Origin: Limnohabitans sp. Rim8
Lineage (GTDB): Bacteria > Pseudomonadota > Gammaproteobacteria > Burkholderiales > Burkholderiaceae_C
Length of the DNA: 6,840 bases
NCBI GenBank assembly: GCA_945877725.1
Contig: CAMDXR010000177.1
Location: 1-6,840, forward strand
Direction: 5' to 3'
This document shows positions 6,058 through 6,840 of this stretch, in pieces (the first letter of the stretch is position 1; each line of letters opens with the position of its first letter). The notes beneath the pieces are model-generated. The model did no database searches, was not told where the DNA came from, and saw only the letters and a list, made by a program, of their open reading frames with translations. The position numbers and the translations under genes were made by a program.

Positions 6058-6062
6058 CCTCC
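6058..6062 (-). promoter_or_regulatory. Ribosome binding site of the DUF4124-like gene
   Basis: GGAGG on the minus strand lies 6 nt before the ATG at 6051. It is the strongest Shine-Dalgarno sequence of the minus-strand genes and fixes the signal-peptide-containing start. Because ntrB is coupled to this gene, the site may also set the NtrB supply. Confidence 0.7.
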
Positions 6063-6101
6063 AAGGATTGACGTTTAAAAAATCAAAATACCGTTAACCA
6101 G

Positions 6102-6131
6102 AAAAAAAGGACAGCCGAAGCCGTCCTTTTT
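6102..6131 (-). terminator. Intrinsic terminator after glnA, UUCG-capped
   Basis: Read on the minus strand, AAAAAGGACGGC - TTCG - GCTGTCCTTTTT forms a 12-bp stem with one G-U wobble, closed by a C(UUCG)G tetraloop, followed by two more U. The run of seven U includes five that pair with the upstream A-run. It lies 38 nt past the glnA stop (6170-6172), in the right direction to end glnA transcription before the DUF4124-like - ntrB - ntrC unit. The plus strand also has a T-run after the stem, but there the G-U becomes an A-C mismatch. No plus-strand gene needs it. Confidence 0.88.
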
Positions 6132-6136
6132 GAAAT

Positions 6137-6152
6137 TGCACTGAGGGGTGCA
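6137..6152. promoter_or_regulatory. NtrC-site-like dyad between glnA and the ntrBC unit
   Basis: TGCAC-TGAGGG-GTGCA is a perfect 5-bp inverted repeat with a 6-bp centre (6-bp arms, TTGCAC/GTGCAA, at 6136-6153). The known NtrC operator is TGCAC-N7-GTGCA, so the arms match fully but the centre is one base short, which would rotate the half-sites. It lies 17 nt past the glnA stop and about 85 bp before the DUF4124-like start. I found no convincing sigma-54 -24/-12 element downstream. It could be a weak NtrC site, a small RNA hairpin ahead of the terminator, or chance. Confidence 0.3.
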
Positions 6153-6169
6153 AAAGCATGTATTGGCGC

Positions 6170-6840
6170 TTACAGCGAGTAATACATGTCGTATTCGACA
6201 GGCGACACTTCGACGCGGCTGCGGTTGACTTCCAACATCTTCAATTCAATGTAAGCGTCGATCCACGAGTCGGTGAACACGCCACCCTTGGTCAAGAAAG
6301 CACGGTCGGCGTTGAGCGCGTCCAAGGCTTGGTCCAGGCTGGAGCAAACCGTAGGCACCAACTTGTCTTCTTCTGGAGGCAGATGGTACAAGTCTTTGGT
6401 GGCCGCTTCGCCTGGATGGATCTTGTTTTCGATACCGTCCAAGCCCGCCATCAACAAGGCTGCGAAGCCAAGGTAAGGGTTGCACAATGGATCGGGGAAG
6501 CGGGCTTCCACACGGCGACCTTTGTCGCTGGCGACGTTGGGGATACGGATCGATGCCGAGCGGTTTTTGGCCGAATAAGCCAATTTGACCGGAGCTTCGT
6601 AGTGTGGAACCAAACGCTTGTAGCTGTTGGTGCCTGGGTTGGTGATGGCGTTCAGGGCACGAGCGTGCTTGATGATGCCGCCAATGTAGTACAGGGCAAA
6701 CTCGGACAAACCAGCGTAGCCGTTGCCTGCAAACAAGTTTTTGCCGTCTTTCCAGATGGACTGGTGAACGTGCATGCCAGAACCGTTGTCACCGACCAAA
6801 GGCTTGGGCATGAAAGTAGCTGTCTTGCCGTAGGCATTGG
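6170..6840 (-). CDS. glnA: Glutamine synthetase, type I (GSI-beta), 5' part missing
   Basis: This is the C-terminal 222 residues or so of glutamine synthetase, which makes glutamine from glutamate, ammonia and ATP as a cytoplasmic dodecamer. The start lies beyond the right edge; an apparent start at 6811 is only the internal Met of KTATFMPKP. Visible family motifs include the ATP-binding KTATFMPKPLVGDNGSGMHVHQS, the glutamate-binding region NPGTNSYKRLVPHYEAP, the active-site arginine segment NRSASIRIP, and RFPDPLCNPYLGFAALLMAGLDG. KDLYHLPPEE contains the adenylylation tyrosine (Tyr397 in E. coli; codon at 6386-6388), so activity is probably controlled by GlnE. The protein ends VEYDMYYSL, like the E. 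coli VEFELYYSV. The promoter, where NtrC control is expected, is outside the window. A strong terminator follows. Confidence 0.97.
   Translation of the reverse strand, partial: NAYGKTATFMPKPLVGDNGSGMHVHQSIWKDGKNLFAGNGYAGLSEFALYYIGGIIKHARALNAITNPGTNSYKRLVPHYEAPVKLAYSAKNRSASIRIPNVASDKGRRVEARFPDPLCNPYLGFAALLMAGLDGIENKIHPGEAATKDLYHLPPEEDKLVPTVCSSLDQALDALNADRAFLTKGGVFTDSWIDAYIELKMLEVNRSRVEVSPVEYDMYYSL

Noticed and set aside
6068..6101. Possible sigma-54 promoter before the DUF4124-like gene
   Set aside because: A TGG is present on the minus strand near 6100, but the GC of the -12 element is missing at the required distance.

Overview
The window looks like chromosomal core DNA from a betaproteobacterium of the order Burkholderiales, most likely the family Comamonadaceae (Limnohabitans/Rhodoferax/Polaromonas-like). 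This rests on protein resemblance, moderately high GC, the glnA - small secreted protein - ntrB - ntrC order, and the small Lys-rich protein near position 1400. I could not run a search, so the genus is open. I see no mobile element, CRISPR array, tRNA or rRNA.

Left half, plus strand. (1) The C-terminal part of an RluE-type 23S rRNA pseudouridine synthase, running in from the left edge. (2) A 135-bp gap carrying four copies of TTGAAC. (3) An NfsB-like FMN nitroreductase. (4) A 152-bp gap with a perfect 12-bp hairpin, probably the nitroreductase terminator. (5) A 46-residue Lys-rich basic protein with a clear ribosome binding site. (6) A plant-type [2Fe-2S] ferredoxin. (7) An RluA-type pseudouridine synthase starting 5 nt after the ferredoxin. 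Its reading frame runs without a stop into a cupin domain that also has its own strong ribosome binding site and ATG.

Right half, minus strand, read right to left: nitrogen regulation. The 3' part of glnA (type I glutamine synthetase, with the adenylylation tyrosine) is followed by a short dyad resembling an NtrC site but one base short, then a strong UUCG-capped terminator. Next come a secreted DUF4124-like coiled-coil protein, ntrB (glnL) joined to it by an ATGA overlap, and ntrC (glnG). NtrB phosphorylates or dephosphorylates NtrC in response to PII. Phospho-NtrC activates sigma-54 promoters, classically including glnA. The terminator suggests that ntrBC receives only read-through from glnA, or has its own promoter in the AT-rich stretch just upstream.

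The two halves converge with only 3 bp between the cupin/RluA stop and the ntrC stop. No gene-free stretch exceeds about 150 bp. I found no clear novel system. The points most worth checking are the RluA-cupin read-through frame, the NtrC-like dyad between glnA and ntrBC, the TTGAAC cluster, and the secreted protein coupled to ntrB.
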